A stretch of DNA of 64,000 bases from Actinoplanes sp. L3-i22 (lineage in GTDB: Bacteria; Actinomycetota; Actinomycetes; Mycobacteriales; Micromonosporaceae), in NCBI RefSeq assembly GCF_019704555.1, contig NZ_AP024745.1:6084501-6148500 (forward strand). Direction: 5' to 3'. A program made the position numbers and the translations under genes. Each line of letters begins with the position of its first letter. The first letter of the stretch is position 1. The notes under the pieces are model-generated. The model searched no databases. It was not told the DNA's origin and saw nothing but the letters and a program-made list of their open reading frames with translations. This document shows positions 9,001 through 16,920 of this stretch, piece by piece.

Positions 9001-10413
9001 CCGTGGGGCGCCGACATCGCCAAGGGCGCCCGCGACAGCGTGCTCGGCAGCGTCGAGGGCCTCTGGTACCTGAGCAACTGCACGATCGGCACGTTCGTCG
9101 GGACCGACCCGGCCAGTGACGAGTACACCGTGCCGTTCGTCAGCTTCCTGCCCACCTCGGACACCGCCTGCACCACGCTGCAGAAGGGTCTCACCGATCT
9201 GGTCAAGGATCCCAAGCAGCTCCTGCACTGGGACGAGTGGGGCAAGAACTGGCAGCACGCGCTCGGCATGACGATCGTCGACGTGGTCACGATCATCGGG
9301 ACCGACGGGTTCGGGGCGATCTTCAAGGCGCTCGAGAAGGGCATCTCCAAGGACATCGCCAAGGCCGGGCTCAAGGACCTGCTGGCCGGGGCCGCCAAGT
9401 ACGGCGGCGAGCTGCTCTCCAACGCGGTCACCAAGCTCGGCGCGATCAATGCGGCCCGGCTGCTCAGCCTGGCCGAGTCGCTGACCATCAAGCTGACGCT
9501 GAGCCCCGAGGAGATCGGGGCGATGGCGCGGGCCATCGTCGACAGCGGCCTGGACGCGGTCGAGCAGGCGTTCAAGAACCTGCGGAACACGCCGATCGTC
9601 AAGGTCCTCGAAGACCTGTACAAGGCGTGCGTCCGGGGCAACAGCTTCGACCCGGGGACCCGGGTGCTGCTCGGCGACCGCAGCAGCAAGCCGATCGCCG
9701 AGATCGTGGTCGGCGACCAGGTGCTGGCCACCGACCCGGTCACCGGCGTGACCAAACCGGAGCCGGTCACCGAACTGCACCGCAACGTGGACACCGCGCT
9801 CGCCGACGTCACCGTCGATTCCGGGGCGGTCCTGCACACCACGCAGGAGCACCCGTTCTGGAACGACACCGCGCGGGACTGGACCGGCGCGGCCGACCTG
9901 CGGCCGGGCGACCTGCTGCGCAGCACGGTGGCCGCCCCCAGCGTCGCCGGGGTCCGGTCGTTCACCGGCGACCAGGAGATGTTCAACCTCACGGTCGACG
10001 AGATCCACACGTACTACGTGCTCGCCGGCACCACGCCGGTGCTGGTGCACAACATCACCGCCGGCTGCTGGGCGGCGACCGACGAGGCGCTCGACGACCT
10101 GCTCGACGACATCTTCGACAAGTACGGCCCGATGGTGGGCGCGGGCGTGGAGTACATGATCAACCGCTACAACAGCGGCTCGTTCAGCCACGCGCTCAAG
10201 GGCATCGGAACCGATCCGATCGCGACCGCGCAGTACCTCGCGCTGATGGCGAAGCGGACCTTCACCTACTTCGACACCAAGGAAAAGAACTGGGTCTACT
10301 ACGACGAGGGCAACGAGATCCTGATCGTCAAGACGTCCGGGAACATCCACGCCTTCAACAAACCGCTCGCCGAGTGGAAAGCCAACCTGGGCACCAGGTA
10401 CATCGAGCCGTAG
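6037..10413 (+). CDS. Secreted ALF-repeat polymorphic toxin with HINT domain
   Basis: Protein of 1458 residues. Residues 1-38 form a signal peptide (Arg-rich, then a hydrophobic run ending in QSAYA). Next come ALF-type short helical repeats, where D.(D/E)P.(V/I)(R/I) motifs recur from about residue 95 to 245, followed by a very Ala-rich coiled region of about 600 residues. A HINT (pretoxin autoprocessing) domain spans about 1198-1339: NSFDPGTRVLLGD, VGDQVLATDP, TTQEHPFWN and the closing TPVLVHN. The nucleophile position appears to be Ser. The last 119 residues are the variable tip and should be the toxin; I do not recognise its family with confidence. The ATG at 6037 is preceded by GGGGG and gives the signal peptide. 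A small gene begins 3 bases after the stop. Confidence 0.88.
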   Translation: MLTNVWRPSARAGTGWRRRALAAVAGGLAVAILMPQSAYAAPARAVPKAAPAELSVLQMLERLAGPPAAVPDTDGPIDDDTLDRMLCQDLADYDEDPEVRAAAQAALDTNDPATIRAFLDDGLPVYRKAAAEIKKIKVVEDRALVQKWADTGTPIVRQKAAAALATNNATKIADFIAIGKAAADAADAQDVLNAAQQAQLILGRVTQLVAAGGPQVQAQGQLALDSEDPAVIAEFYNHGYAIASQQDADSQQQIQDALAARTKAVDALTDLAGRATRAATAQQQIIVASISGTQSLTVTSNSMALVNKYAKQADAIYASDLPIRKAGGATHTADLTRLRTDACAEYTVTARNADQVTAQSGVATTAAKALTDTGLTQGIDWAQVLQAQADAGTAAKQAAETACHAAEATEAAAKTLDADHAATVDAANAVKYRQAAEREQAAAEKLADRAQQLAAAAKAAAADAHEQRMRAELAAEDAWDRVAAAQDYYETAKQQAAIARQATADAITHQKQAYDAAVRAIDQQNVAVTKHDDAKKAYDQSLIAGDHFAEVGKRTKDLIERAKKSADGAHSKELEAEAAEARKLAAELACKYPDNPSGTGCPGTAEMQRLAADAARASADAIAARSAATSAQGDATASSTAADAAAADYGRASAAAAAAANAARGAANEARKAQQDAAVAATAAGKAIDDATKANNDAQAAVAAARAAMQHAAAARADADLVLRAYQDAVRQAAIASFQTRVAGRAALDARIAAEGIADPAITAIDVASLYGETDSDAAMAIDLANSAMAIGATQSVAAQQHADDAAAAAAHAATMVTQAEAQVKPAFVAAQKAAEAAQRAIAASKVAVDAAQDAAKDAQLAADAAQSARRAEAQASSIAQAANGLAQQASQNAGVARQAKNGARGYADQAQKAADNANLLAGDTETMSGTITSISNSVWGMARGMSGLAKALMETAWKAYDVEQQAAETAWMRWLKEKSDQAIDHVMPWGADIAKGARDSVLGSVEGLWYLSNCTIGTFVGTDPASDEYTVPFVSFLPTSDTACTTLQKGLTDLVKDPKQLLHWDEWGKNWQHALGMTIVDVVTIIGTDGFGAIFKALEKGISKDIAKAGLKDLLAGAAKYGGELLSNAVTKLGAINAARLLSLAESLTIKLTLSPEEIGAMARAIVDSGLDAVEQAFKNLRNTPIVKVLEDLYKACVRGNSFDPGTRVLLGDRSSKPIAEIVVGDQVLATDPVTGVTKPEPVTELHRNVDTALADVTVDSGAVLHTTQEHPFWNDTARDWTGAADLRPGDLLRSTVAAPSVAGVRSFTGDQEMFNLTVDEIHTYYVLAGTTPVLVHNITAGCWAATDEALDDLLDDIFDKYGPMVGAGVEYMINRYNSGSFSHALKGIGTDPIATAQYLALMAKRTFTYFDTKEKNWVYYDEGNEILIVKTSGNIHAFNKPLAEWKANLGTRYIEP

Positions 10414-10416
10414 GGG

Positions 10417-10629
10417 ATGATCCGGCACATGCGAACCGAATTCGTCGACGGCGAGTACGTCCTGCGCCTTTCCCGGCCGGAGATCGTGACGATCATCTCC
10501 GGTATGGCCGCCGCCGACGGTCTGGAACCGGACGACCTCGCGTTCGCCGAACGGGTCGGCGAGACCCGGCCGGACTACCGCGATTTCGTCAACCAGGTGG
10601 CCGACTTCTGCCGGTCGATCGAGATCTGA
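10417..10629 (+). CDS. Putative immunity protein for the upstream toxin
   Basis: Small acidic protein of 70 residues (or 66 from the ATG at 10429) with no family I recognise. It starts 3 bases after the toxin stop and is followed at once by a strong hairpin, so the two genes form a closed unit. That placement and the small size are what polymorphic-toxin immunity genes look like, hence the call. Acidic clusters (GLEPDDLAFAERVGE) would suit binding to a basic toxin tip. The function is inferred from context only. Confidence 0.6.
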   Translation: MIRHMRTEFVDGEYVLRLSRPEIVTIISGMAAADGLEPDDLAFAERVGETRPDYRDFVNQVADFCRSIEI

Positions 10630-10635
10630 ACAGCT

Positions 10636-10674
10636 GACGCACGGCGAGGGGAACGACATCCCTCGCCGTGCGTC
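10636..10674. terminator. Bidirectional hairpin terminator
   Basis: A perfect 15-base stem, GACGCACGGCGAGGG paired with CCCTCGCCGTGCGTC, with a 9-base loop, between the convergent immunity gene and the gene at 10676. It is followed by GCTATTT on the plus strand. Confidence 0.8.
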
Positions 10675-10675
10675 G

Positions 10676-11209
10676 CTATTTCCGGTCGAAAGTGTCGACA
10701 GCGGTCCGGTAGACGGCCGGGACCTGCTCCGGGTTGATCAGGATGGTGAAGTCCGGGAGTGAGCCCGGCAGCGGATCGCCGTGCGCGTTCTGCATGCCCG
10801 GCTCGGCGGTCCAGTCGATCAGGAAGACGGCGACCTGCCAGCGGCCCGGCGGCAACGGAACGTGCAGATGCGGCCCGGCCCGCGCGCCGGCGTGCTCGAT
10901 CCCGCTGAGAATCGCCCCGTCCACCGCGGCGAACAGGTAGTCCGCGGACGAGATGACGAGGAACTCCCGTTCCCGGGCGGTCAATGCCGCGGGCAGCGTT
11001 CGTGATCCGATCCGGACCAGGAAATGGAACGCCCCGTCGCTGTGAATGTTGACCGGCACGAACTCCCCGGCCCGGATGTGCCGCCCGATGTCCTCGTCCT
11101 CGAGCAGCTCCGCCTCCCACGTCCCGTAGTCGACGACGCCCCGGAAAGCGGGCGGCGACCACATCCCGAAAATGCCGGCGGCGGTCGTCACCGTATCCGA
11201 GAATTCCAC
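10676..11209 (-). CDS. Conserved hypothetical protein, 177 aa
   Basis: Soluble protein of 177 residues with no signal peptide or membrane segment. Start is GTG with an AGAGGAAGG site just upstream. Visible features are an aromatic N-terminal half (MWSPPAFRGVVDYGTWEAELL), an HLHVPLPPGRWQVAVFLIDW core that looks like a beta-rich fold, and a C-terminus ending in a DFTILINP segment. It faces the toxin/immunity unit tail to tail across a strong terminator. It could be another accessory protein of that locus, but nothing proves a link. Confidence 0.65.
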   Translation of the reverse strand: MEFSDTVTTAAGIFGMWSPPAFRGVVDYGTWEAELLEDEDIGRHIRAGEFVPVNIHSDGAFHFLVRIGSRTLPAALTAREREFLVISSADYLFAAVDGAILSGIEHAGARAGPHLHVPLPPGRWQVAVFLIDWTAEPGMQNAHGDPLPGSLPDFTILINPEQVPAVYRTAVDTFDRK

Positions 11210-11272
11210 ACCTTCCTCTCTATCCGATCCCCCACCACCACACCGCCCGTTCCCCGAACCCCGGCGGACGGG

Positions 11273-11306
11273 GCGCGGCTACGGCCGTACCGAAGGATGG
11301 TTTTGG
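11273..11306 (+). repeat. 34-bp dispersed element, copy A
   Basis: This 34-bp stretch matches the reverse complement of 21216-21249 at 30 of 34 positions. The shared core is GGCCGTACCGAAGGA. It lies in the 237-base space between the divergent starts at 11209 and 11447. A hairpin GTGCGGC/GCCGCAC follows at 11311-11326. Confidence 0.7.
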
Positions 11307-11446
11307 GTTTGTGCGGCTTGCCGCACTGCCTCTAGGGCGTCCTAGGAGGCTAGGCATCTGACCACGCCTTGCGGGGCGGCCCGGGGCAGCGGCGGACCGA
11401 TAGATTGGCGGTCCGGAAATAGATCGACGCAAGGGAGCGCAGGATC

Positions 11447-12646
11447 TTGGGAACCGTCGCACTCGCCACTCTGGACGCCGGCGCGGATCTGGACGACCTC
11501 GAGCCGCTGCGCGCGCTCGTCGGCGACGCCCGGGTCGTCGGGATCGGCGAGTCGGCCCACAACGTCCGGGAGTATCAGCAGGTCAGACACCGTCTGGTGC
11601 GGTTCCTGGTGGAGCGGATGGGCTTCGGCACGGTCGCGCTGGAGTCCGGCTTCAGCGAGGGGCTCGCCGTCGACCGGTGGGTGCACGGCGGCGCCGGCGA
11701 GGTCGCGGAGGTCGCCACCGGCGGGCTGACCTACGGCTTCGGGCGCACCGCGGAAACTCAGCGACTGCTGACCTGGCTGCGCGAGCGCGGTGGGGAGGTC
11801 CGCTTCGCCGGGCTGGACCTGCCGGCCGATCTGGGTTCACTGCTGCCGCCGGTGGAGGGGGTGGCGCGCTACCTCGACGACCTCGACCCGGGGGCCGCCC
11901 AGATCATCGATCAGATTCGGACGTACGCGAAGGCCTGGTCCAGTCCGCACACGATGGCCGCGTTCGCCGCCTACCGCGAGACGCCGGCCGCCGACCGGGA
12001 CGCGCAGACCGTCCTGCTGTCCGAATTGGCCGCCCGGCTGGACGCCCTGCGCCCGCTGTTCGCGCGGCGCGGCGGGGCCGCCGGGTTCGCCACCGCCCGG
12101 CACGAGCTGCGGCTCGCCGTCCTGCTCGACCAGATGCTGCGGGCCCAGGCCGCGGCCGTGAGCGGCTCCGGGATCCACGCCGCGGTGAACGTCCGGGACA
12201 CCGCGATGGCGGAGACCGCGCGGCACCTGCTGGTTGCCGGGCAGCGGATGGTCATCTCCGCGGCGAACTCGCACCTGCAGCGGATTCCGATCAGCCTCGG
12301 CGGCACCTTCGAGGTGGCCGTGCTGGGCAGTCACCTGGTCGCCGAGCTCGGCGACGGATACCTGTCGATCGCGGTCACGGCGGTCGCCGGCCGGACGCCG
12401 ACGCGGCGGCCCGCGCCGGGCACCGAGAGCGGCGTCGAGGTCCTCACGGTGGACCTGGCCGAGCCGGTGCCCGGCAGCGTCGAGGCGCTGCTCGCCGGGG
12501 ACGGGCCCGGGACGCGGATCACCGACCTGCGGCCGCTGCGGGGCGCCGCCGACGGGCCGCAGCGGTTCCGCAACCTGGACGGCTATCTGGAGCTACCGGT
12601 GGCGGAGGCCTTCGACCTGGCCGTCGTGGTACCCGAGCTCGCCTGA
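11447..12646 (+). CDS. Erythromycin esterase family protein
   Basis: Hydrolase of the erythromycin esterase/succinoglycan biosynthesis family (399 residues, normal length). Motifs: VVGIGESAHNVREY (catalytic GE.AH), FGTVALESGFSEGLAVDRWV, GLDLP, and ISAANSHLQRIP near residue 265, where the family usually has a second conserved His. Members include macrolide esterases EreA and EreB, but many actinobacterial copies have unknown substrates, so resistance is not claimed. Start is TTG 11447 with an AGGGAG site about ten bases upstream. Confidence 0.85.
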   Translation: MGTVALATLDAGADLDDLEPLRALVGDARVVGIGESAHNVREYQQVRHRLVRFLVERMGFGTVALESGFSEGLAVDRWVHGGAGEVAEVATGGLTYGFGRTAETQRLLTWLRERGGEVRFAGLDLPADLGSLLPPVEGVARYLDDLDPGAAQIIDQIRTYAKAWSSPHTMAAFAAYRETPAADRDAQTVLLSELAARLDALRPLFARRGGAAGFATARHELRLAVLLDQMLRAQAAAVSGSGIHAAVNVRDTAMAETARHLLVAGQRMVISAANSHLQRIPISLGGTFEVAVLGSHLVAELGDGYLSIAVTAVAGRTPTRRPAPGTESGVEVLTVDLAEPVPGSVEALLAGDGPGTRITDLRPLRGAADGPQRFRNLDGYLELPVAEAFDLAVVVPELA

Positions 12647-12684
12647 GGCCCGTCGTGCCGGCGGTGGCCCCGACGACTCCGGAT

Positions 12685-13137
12685 TCACTCGTCCGAGGAC
12701 GAGGACGACGGCGACGGCGCCCCGGAGGCTGCGGCATCGGGGGCGTCGGAGGGCAGGTCGGCCGGGGTCAGCTCGTGGATCCGGGCCGCCCGCTCGATCT
12801 TCCGCTGCAACGACCGCAGGATCCGGATCGTCTCCTCGTCCCGGAACCCGGTGGTGCTCTGCCAGTCCCACCCCGACCCGAACACGTCGCTCGCGAACAC
12901 GATCTCCGCGGAGATCAGCACCCGCCGCCAGTCCCGGCGGCCGAGCGGCTGTCCACCCCGGACCAGCGGCCGCAGGCGCACGACGTGCTCGAACAGATGC
13001 TCCACACTGCCGAAGTCCATGGCCACGGCGAGCGCCTCGGTGCACCGCGCCGGACCGCCCCACTCCGTCAGTCCCCGGGCGAGCACCTCGCGCTCGTCCT
13101 CGTCCAGTTCGATCGACACAAGCTCGTCAGCTGTCAC
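12685..13137 (-). CDS. Conserved hypothetical protein, 150 aa
   Basis: Cytosolic protein of 150 residues. The N-terminal two thirds look folded (ELDEDEREVLARGL..., RRDWRRVLISAEIVFASDVFG), followed by a helix and a disordered Ser/Pro/Ala tail ending in a run of serines. I have seen similar small actinobacterial proteins without known function. The start is GTG 13137 with a weak ribosome site. It converges with the esterase gene (38 bases between stops) and diverges from the metallophosphoesterase gene. Confidence 0.65.
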   Translation of the reverse strand: MTADELVSIELDEDEREVLARGLTEWGGPARCTEALAVAMDFGSVEHLFEHVVRLRPLVRGGQPLGRRDWRRVLISAEIVFASDVFGSGWDWQSTTGFRDEETIRILRSLQRKIERAARIHELTPADLPSDAPDAAASGAPSPSSSSSDE

Positions 13138-13202
13138 GCCCGTGATGATGCCGGATCGGCCCGGCCGCGGCCCAGTGCTATTCCGCCCGTAGAGGAGTCC
13201 CC

Positions 13203-14006
13203 ATGCGGATCCTGCACCTGTCGGACACCCACCTGACCCGCGAGCCGGGCCCGGCCCACGAGACGCTGCGGCAGCTGCTGCGGGACTGCGCCGACATCCC
13301 GGACGTCGACGTGGTCGTGGTGACCGGCGACGTCGCGGACGACGGTTCGCCGGAGGCCTACCGGGCGGCCCGGGAGATCATCGGCCGGCCGGCGATCTTC
13401 GCGGCCGGCAACCACGACGACCGGGCCGCGTTCGCCGCGGTCCTGGGCAGCGGGCACGAGAACCCGGTGAGCGAGCTGCGCTCGGCCGGCGGGGAGCGGG
13501 CGGCGGTCAGCGTGATCGGCGGCTACCGGATCATCACGCTGGACTCCGTGGTGCCGGGCCGGTCCTACGGGCGGATCAGCCGTACCCAATTGTCCTGGCT
13601 CGATGATGTTCTGATCGGACCGAGCGTGCTGGCCTTTCACCATCCGCCGGTCGCCGTCCCCGGGATGCTCGCGCAGGCCGCGATGGGCCTGCGCGACCCC
13701 GGGGAACTGGCGGAGACCATCGCCGGGCGCGAGGTCCGCCTCATGCTGTGCGGCCATTTCCATTCCCAGGCGTACGGCGTTCTCGCGAACACCCCCGTCT
13801 GGGTCACGCCCGGCGTCGCCAGCCGGGTCGACCTCACCGCTCCCCCGGACACGGTCCGCTACGTGACCGGCGCCTCGGCGAGCGTGATCGACGTGGACGG
13901 CCCGACCATCCACACGGTCCACGCCCGCGACCCGGAGGCGGGCCGGCTGATCGGCCAGGTCGGCCCGGAGCGCCTCGCCGAGGTCATCGCCACGCAGCAG
14001 ACCTAG
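13203..14006 (+). CDS. Metallophosphoesterase, calcineurin-like (CpdA type)
   Basis: Phosphodiesterase-like enzyme of 267 residues with the full calcineurin metal-binding set: LSDTHL (D.H), VVTGDVADDG (GD), AAGNHDD (GNHD), LAFHHPPV and LCGHFHS (GH.H). These proteins act on cyclic nucleotides or phosphoesters; the substrate here is open. ATG with AGGAG seven bases upstream. The TAG stop is made from the target-site TA (14004-14005) and the first base of the IS630 element, so the insertion did not change the product. Confidence 0.9.
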   Translation: MRILHLSDTHLTREPGPAHETLRQLLRDCADIPDVDVVVVTGDVADDGSPEAYRAAREIIGRPAIFAAGNHDDRAAFAAVLGSGHENPVSELRSAGGERAAVSVIGGYRIITLDSVVPGRSYGRISRTQLSWLDDVLIGPSVLAFHHPPVAVPGMLAQAAMGLRDPGELAETIAGREVRLMLCGHFHSQAYGVLANTPVWVTPGVASRVDLTAPPDTVRYVTGASASVIDVDGPTIHTVHARDPEAGRLIGQVGPERLAEVIATQQT

Positions 14007-15280
14007 TGCGTTGACCACGAACGTTCGCCGGGTCTGATCCGTCAGGCGGCCTTCGTTCGGGGTCGGCCCCAGCGTTGTTGTCGTTCGCTGCGGATCCGGG
14101 CTCGTTCACGGCGTTGTGCGGTCAGGACGTCGGGGTGGCGGGCGTTGGCGTTACGCCATCGCAAGTATTTCTGCAGCTTGCGGGCCAAGACGGTGTGGTT
14201 CGGGTGGTCCGAGTTCGCCATGGTGAACATGCGCAAGGGCCCGAACTGTGCCTCGATCGGGTTCGCCCAGGACGCACTGGTCGGCGTGAGACACAACTCG
14301 ACCTTGTTCCGGACCGCCCAGGCCCGGATCGTCGGCGTCTTGTTCGCCGACAGGTTGTCCAGGATGACGTAGATCGGGGCGCCGTCCGGCCGCGTCCTGC
14401 GGATCGTTTTCAGTGCGGACAGGGTGTGATCTGCGCCTTTGCGACGCCGGTTCACGCCCCAGAGCTGGTCGTCGCCGAGGCTGTAACAGCCGTGGAAGTA
14501 GCGGATGCCGTGCGTGCGGTGGTAGGTCGCCGGCAGTCGGTCCGGATGCGATTGTCGTGCCCAGCCGCGGCCGTGGTGCGGACGAATCGAGAGCGGCCCG
14601 AACTGGTCGAACGCGAAACACCGGGTGGGAAATCGGGTGGTGACTTCCTCGATCCGGTCGAGTTTCGCGTCGAAGTCCGGGTCCTTCGATTCCTTCCAGG
14701 TGCGGGTCCGCTGCCAGCTGACCTCGTTACGGCGCAGGATCTGCCGCAGCCGTTCCCGGCCGATCATGATCGGCCGGGCGGCGCCGGTAGCCAGGTAGTC
14801 GGCGAGTTTACGCAGGCTCCAGCAGGTGAAGGGCCGCCCGAGCGTGCTCGGGCGGGCCGTGGCCGTCGCGACGATGAATGCCTCATCGTCGTCACTGATC
14901 CGGCGGGGACGGCCTCCCGCCCACTGAGGGTCCAACGCACGAAGACCGATCTCGTTGAACGAGTGGATCACGTCCCGGACGGTGTCCTCATGCCCGGCGA
15001 TCAGGCTCGCGATTGCCGAAACCGGCGTCCCGGACGCCGACGCCATGATGATCAACGCCCGGCGTACCCGGACCGAATCGTGCTTGCCCCTACGGACAAG
15101 TTGTTGCAGCTTGCGGCCCTCATCCTGCGTCAACCGCCGTGCCCTGACCGGCTCGGCCAACCTGCCACCTCACTCTCAACAACGCATGTCACCGCCGTTG
15201 AGAGTGAGCCGTCATCAGCAGTTACCGACGGAGGCGATCCGGCGTGTCACCGACCCGGTGAACGTTCGTGGTCAACGCAC
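14006..15280. mobile_element. IS630-family insertion sequence, intact
   Basis: A 1275-bp element with 29-bp terminal inverted repeats (14006-14034 and 15252-15280) that match at 28 of 29 positions and begin GTGCGTTGACCACGAACG. It is flanked by the TA duplication typical of the family (14004-14005 and 15281-15282). It carries one transposase gene on the minus strand. Perfect flanks, near-identical ends and an open transposase suggest a recent insertion. Confidence 0.93.
14042..15160 (-). CDS. IS630 family transposase
   Basis: DDE transposase of 372 residues, full length. An N-terminal helix-turn-helix region (VSAIASLIAGHEDTVRDVI) is followed by the catalytic domain. The likely triad is D in CFAFDQFGPLS, D in YVILDNLSANKTP and E in NPIEAQFGPL. 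Start is TTG 15160 with a GGTGGCAGG site. A 12-base inverted repeat, CTCACTCTCAAC/GTTGAGAGTGAG (15169-15180 and 15197-15208), sits just upstream and may bind the transposase or shape its promoter. Confidence 0.93.
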   Translation of the reverse strand: MAEPVRARRLTQDEGRKLQQLVRRGKHDSVRVRRALIIMASASGTPVSAIASLIAGHEDTVRDVIHSFNEIGLRALDPQWAGGRPRRISDDDEAFIVATATARPSTLGRPFTCWSLRKLADYLATGAARPIMIGRERLRQILRRNEVSWQRTRTWKESKDPDFDAKLDRIEEVTTRFPTRCFAFDQFGPLSIRPHHGRGWARQSHPDRLPATYHRTHGIRYFHGCYSLGDDQLWGVNRRRKGADHTLSALKTIRRTRPDGAPIYVILDNLSANKTPTIRAWAVRNKVELCLTPTSASWANPIEAQFGPLRMFTMANSDHPNHTVLARKLQKYLRWRNANARHPDVLTAQRRERARIRSERQQRWGRPRTKAA

Positions 15281-15666
15281 TAGGCGATACCGACCGTCCA
15301 GTTCTCCCCGTCGGCGCCGGCGCTGCACGCGTTGAAGGCGTGCTCGCCGGAGACACAGACCCGGAAGGTGACCGTGCGCCCGGCGGTGAAGTCGTGCGGG
15401 AACCGGACCGTCTCCCCCGGCTCACGACTGGCCGCATGGGTGCCGGTCTGCAGTGTCCCGTCGGTGCGAAGATACCGGTATTCCAGATAGGCCCGCCCGT
15501 CCGAACCGGCCTGCTTGGTCACCGCGAAACTGTCGCTCCGGGCATCGAAACGCGCCTCCGCCAGCAACCTGCTGTCGCGGTCGAAGACCTGCGCTGTGGA
15601 CGACACCGCGGGCGGCGAGAAGCCCATCGTCACCGTCGACACGGCAAGCAGAATAATGCTGTTCAT
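15280..15666 (-). CDS. Secreted hypothetical protein
   Basis: Small exported protein of 128 residues. It begins with a signal peptide (MNSIILLAVSTVTMGFSPP) and continues as a beta-rich domain with two cysteines near the C-terminus (FRVCVSGEHAFNACSAG) that could form a disulfide. The ATG at 15666 is chosen because GGAGG lies eight bases upstream. The stop codon is completed by the last base of the IS630 element. No known family recognised. Confidence 0.7.
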   Translation of the reverse strand: MNSIILLAVSTVTMGFSPPAVSSTAQVFDRDSRLLAEARFDARSDSFAVTKQAGSDGRAYLEYRYLRTDGTLQTGTHAASREPGETVRFPHDFTAGRTVTFRVCVSGEHAFNACSAGADGENWTVGIA

Positions 15667-15739
15667 CGCTGACACCTCCGCACGACACGGCCTTAGGGTT
15701 GTCGGCCAAACCGGAGGTAACGATCTTGTACCCGCCGCT

Positions 15740-16636
15740 CTATCGGATGAAACCCGAAATCCGCTCAGCGACCAGATCCGGCGAGTGCGCGGGCAGGTCG
15801 TGCGACGCGCCGGGCACGATCTCGACCCGCGCGGCCGGCAGCACCCGGCGGACCCGCGCGGCGACCTCGATGGACGAGTAGAGCGCGCTGTGCTCGCCGA
15901 GCATCATCAGCGTGGGCACGGTCAGGGCGGCCAGCTCGGCGTCGGTCACCGTGTCCGGCAGCGGCAGGCGCCGGCGGAACCGCATGGCCAGCGGCAGGAG
16001 GCGGATCAGATTCTCGTCACGGAGCACGGCGTTGCGTACCAAAGGGGAAAGCCGGCGCCGCAGCGGACCGGGAGCGAGCCCGGCGATCGCGCCGGCCGCC
16101 AGCCAGATCCAGAACTTGGCGCCGAGGCGGCCGAAGCCGCCCGGATCGAGCAGCGTCAGGCTCGCCGCGCGGCCGGGAAAGGCCAGCTCATGCCGCAGCA
16201 CCGCCCAGCCGCCATAGGACATCCCGACCAGGTGGGCCCGTTCCACGCCGAGCCCGGCGAGGGTCTCCTCGAGCGCCGCGGCGACGTCGCCGGCGTCCCG
16301 GATCGGCCGGGTCTGGGACGCCTCACCCGGCTCGCCGATCGGGTCGAGCGCGATGACCGGATGCTCGCGGCCGAGGGTCTCGACATACCGATACCAGGTC
16401 AGGGCGTTGCCGGTGGAGCCCGGCACGAGCACGACCGGCACACCCTCGGCCGCGCCACTGCGGAAACCCACCGCTTCGCCGTAACCGGTGCGGACCCGGA
16501 CCGGCACGACCGGCGAGGGCCAGAGAAGATCAAAGGCTTTCCGGTACGGCGTGAGGAAGCGCTCCCGGGCGGCGGCCGGCGCTCCCCCGCCGCCGCGTGA
16601 GTTCGTGACGGCGACGCTGCTGGCCGTGCTGCCCAC
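15740..16636 (-). CDS. Alpha/beta hydrolase
   Basis: Alpha/beta-hydrolase fold protein with oxyanion region VVLVPGSTGN, nucleophile elbow GMSYGG (Ser), LLDPGGFG, and a C-terminal GASHDLP His. Typical relatives start close to the RERFL segment, about 28 residues into this frame. The start is uncertain: GTG 16636 has no ribosome site and lies inside a TetR remnant on the other strand, and the next GTG (16507) would remove expected sequence. The native start may have been lost at a rearrangement point near 16595. Substrate unknown. Confidence 0.75.
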   Translation of the reverse strand: MGSTASSVAVTNSRGGGGAPAAARERFLTPYRKAFDLLWPSPVVPVRVRTGYGEAVGFRSGAAEGVPVVLVPGSTGNALTWYRYVETLGREHPVIALDPIGEPGEASQTRPIRDAGDVAAALEETLAGLGVERAHLVGMSYGGWAVLRHELAFPGRAASLTLLDPGGFGRLGAKFWIWLAAGAIAGLAPGPLRRRLSPLVRNAVLRDENLIRLLPLAMRFRRRLPLPDTVTDAELAALTVPTLMMLGEHSALYSSIEVAARVRRVLPAARVEIVPGASHDLPAHSPDLVAERISGFIR

Positions 16637-16916
16637 CGACCCGGAGGGCGTGCGGATCTCCCGGACCTGGGCGGCGTTCTACAGCCTGGTCCTCGCCGAG
16701 CCGGACCTGATCCGGCACGGCGCCCGGTACCCGGACTTCATCGAGCGCCTGCTCGCCGAGCAACTACGGCTGGCCGCCCGCCCGGAGCCGGAGCTGACCG
16801 CCGCCGGCCTGCTCGCCCTCGCCAACGGCCTGACCTCGAGCATCCTGGGCGGGCAGCGCGACGCCGCGGCCGCCGAGGCGGTGCTGCGGCACCAGCTGGA
16901 CCTGATCTTCGGCTGA
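16596..16916 (+). pseudogene. TetR regulator remnant (C-terminal domain only)
   Basis: About 105 residues resembling the ligand-binding C-terminal domain of a TetR family regulator (LPTDPEGVRISRTWAAFYS, then helices ending LRHQLDLIFG). The DNA-binding helix-turn-helix half is missing: the sequence upstream is the 5' end of the hydrolase on the other strand. The gene appears beheaded by the same rearrangement. It could still be translated from GTG 16605, but could not bind DNA as a TetR protein. Confidence 0.6.
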
Positions 16917-16920
16917 GCGG

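Noticed and set aside
4681..10659. A 1992-codon open frame on the minus strand opposite the siderophore and toxin genes
   Set aside because: It is a high-GC antisense shadow with low-complexity Gly/Val/Asp/Arg sequence and no domain; the plus-strand genes explain the DNA.
11447..12646. Macrolide resistance determinant
   Set aside because: The family is clear, but resistance cannot be claimed from sequence; substrates of most actinobacterial members are unknown.
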